A stretch of 7,223 nucleotides of DNA, from NCBI GenBank assembly GCA_003164375.1, contig PLTE01000362.1:24270-31492 (forward strand). Direction: 5' to 3'. This DNA is from Hyphomicrobiales bacterium (GTDB lineage: Bacteria > Pseudomonadota > Alphaproteobacteria > Rhizobiales > Xanthobacteraceae). A program made the position numbers and the translations under genes. The notes under the pieces were generated by a model, which was not told the origin of the DNA, made no database searches, and was given only the letters and a program-made list of their open reading frames with translations. Within the stretch, counting starts at the first letter, position 1. Each line of letters begins with the position of its first letter. Of the stretch, positions 6,778 to 7,223 are shown piece by piece.

Positions 6778-7223
6778 CTATTCGCGGCAGACGATGCCGT
6801 CCTGTTGCGAAATGAAATAAAGCACTTCGAGGGCGCAGGTCGCGGGAGCGACCACCTGTAGACTATGCGCATGCAGCGGGATTCGGACTAATCTGAGATT
6901 GCGGATCTCCTCGCGGAGCAGGTCGGTGTGCTCTTCTTTGGTGATCACGCTGGCCTTTGGATAAATTGCCAGCACTGGGGCGGTGATTTTCGCAAGATAG
7001 GGTTGCGCATTGACCGACGAGACAAAGCGGAACAGTTCGACCAGGACCTCGGTGTCCGATTTACCCATTTCGTCGAGCGTCCAATTCAGGAGCGCCGGAT
7101 CGGCATCCGCCGGAAATCGGCGGCCGGCATTGGAGGCCTCCAGCCAGCCTCTCGAGCCGAGAGCACGTAGCGCCTCGACCCGGTTTGGATAACCGCCCAA
7201 CGAACTCATCTTGTCTTCTTCCG
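6778..7223 (-). CDS. Alpha/beta-hydrolase-like protein, C-terminal part (5' end outside window)
   Basis: The frame is open to the right edge (codons for E-E-D-K precede the ATG at 7209), so the gene very probably begins outside the window and 147 C-terminal residues are visible. The region ending YLAKITAPVLAIYP, then LRLVRIPLHAHSLQVVAP and a final helix, matches the last two strands and C-terminal helix of alpha/beta-hydrolase-fold enzymes; the histidine in LHAHS would be the triad His. The preceding part (about ALRALGSRGWLEAS to ELFRFV) looks like the helical cap. The nucleophile motif GxSxG would be upstream and cannot be checked. The stretch after APVLAIY reads PKASVITKEEH, where relatives usually have G-x-D-D/x-D-P-I-T-P, so the usual acid is not obvious here. 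The TAG stop at 6778 leaves 93 bases to the transporter start, so the two are probably co-transcribed. The substrate is unknown; assignment to the fold is likely but rests on a partial sequence. Confidence 0.7.
   Translation of the reverse strand, partial: EEDKMSSLGGYPNRVEALRALGSRGWLEASNAGRRFPADADPALLNWTLDEMGKSDTEVLVELFRFVSSVNAQPYLAKITAPVLAIYPKASVITKEEHTDLLREEIRNLRLVRIPLHAHSLQVVAPATCALEVLYFISQQDGIVCRE

Noticed and set aside
6778..7223. Hydrolase fragment as a truncated pseudogene
   Set aside because: The frame stays open to the window edge, so the missing N-terminal part is explained by the edge rather than by decay.
1..7223. CRISPR array, tRNA/rRNA gene, insertion sequence or riboswitch
   Set aside because: No regularly spaced repeats, transposase motifs, terminal inverted repeats or cloverleaf patterns were seen by eye on either strand.

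Overview
The window looks like a chromosomal segment of an alphaproteobacterium, most likely of the Hyphomicrobiales (Bradyrhizobium-like). The main reason is the BamA protein: its fourth and fifth POTRA domains and its first barrel strands match the style I know from that order (for example GNTKTRDDVIRREF and NFLGSG). The moderately high GC content and the dCache-PAS-GGDEF-EAL architecture fit too. This assignment comes from memory of the families, not from a search.

Layout: (1) 1-2120, minus strand, the first 706 codons of bamA, the core of the outer-membrane protein insertion machine; its 3' end lies beyond the left edge. (2) 2121-2370, a 250-base divergent intergenic region with a clean 21-base inverted repeat and two short palindromes, but no promoter I can call firmly. 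(3) 2371-5148, plus strand, a 925-residue membrane-anchored cyclic-di-GMP enzyme with a periplasmic dCache sensor, a PAS domain, a GGDEF domain and an EAL domain. (4) 5149-5181, a short convergent gap with a GC stem spanning the stop codon of the GGDEF-EAL gene. (5) 5182-6684, minus strand, a DASS/SLC13-type anion:sodium symporter; I move its start from a TTG at 6747 to an ATG at 6684 because of a strong ribosome binding site. (6) 6778-7223, minus strand, the C-terminal part of an alpha/beta-hydrolase-like protein that enters from the right edge.

Functionally there are three units. BamA serves envelope biogenesis. The GGDEF-EAL protein would couple a periplasmic ligand to cyclic-di-GMP level. 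The hydrolase-like protein and the DASS carrier are co-oriented with a short gap, so they are probably co-transcribed, perhaps for uptake and processing of an organic acid. No mobile element, CRISPR array, tRNA or rRNA was seen. I do not see an obviously new system. The points most worth checking are the bamA copy without rseP directly upstream, the operator-like inverted repeat between bamA and the cyclic-di-GMP gene, and departures from consensus in the transporter and hydrolase motifs.
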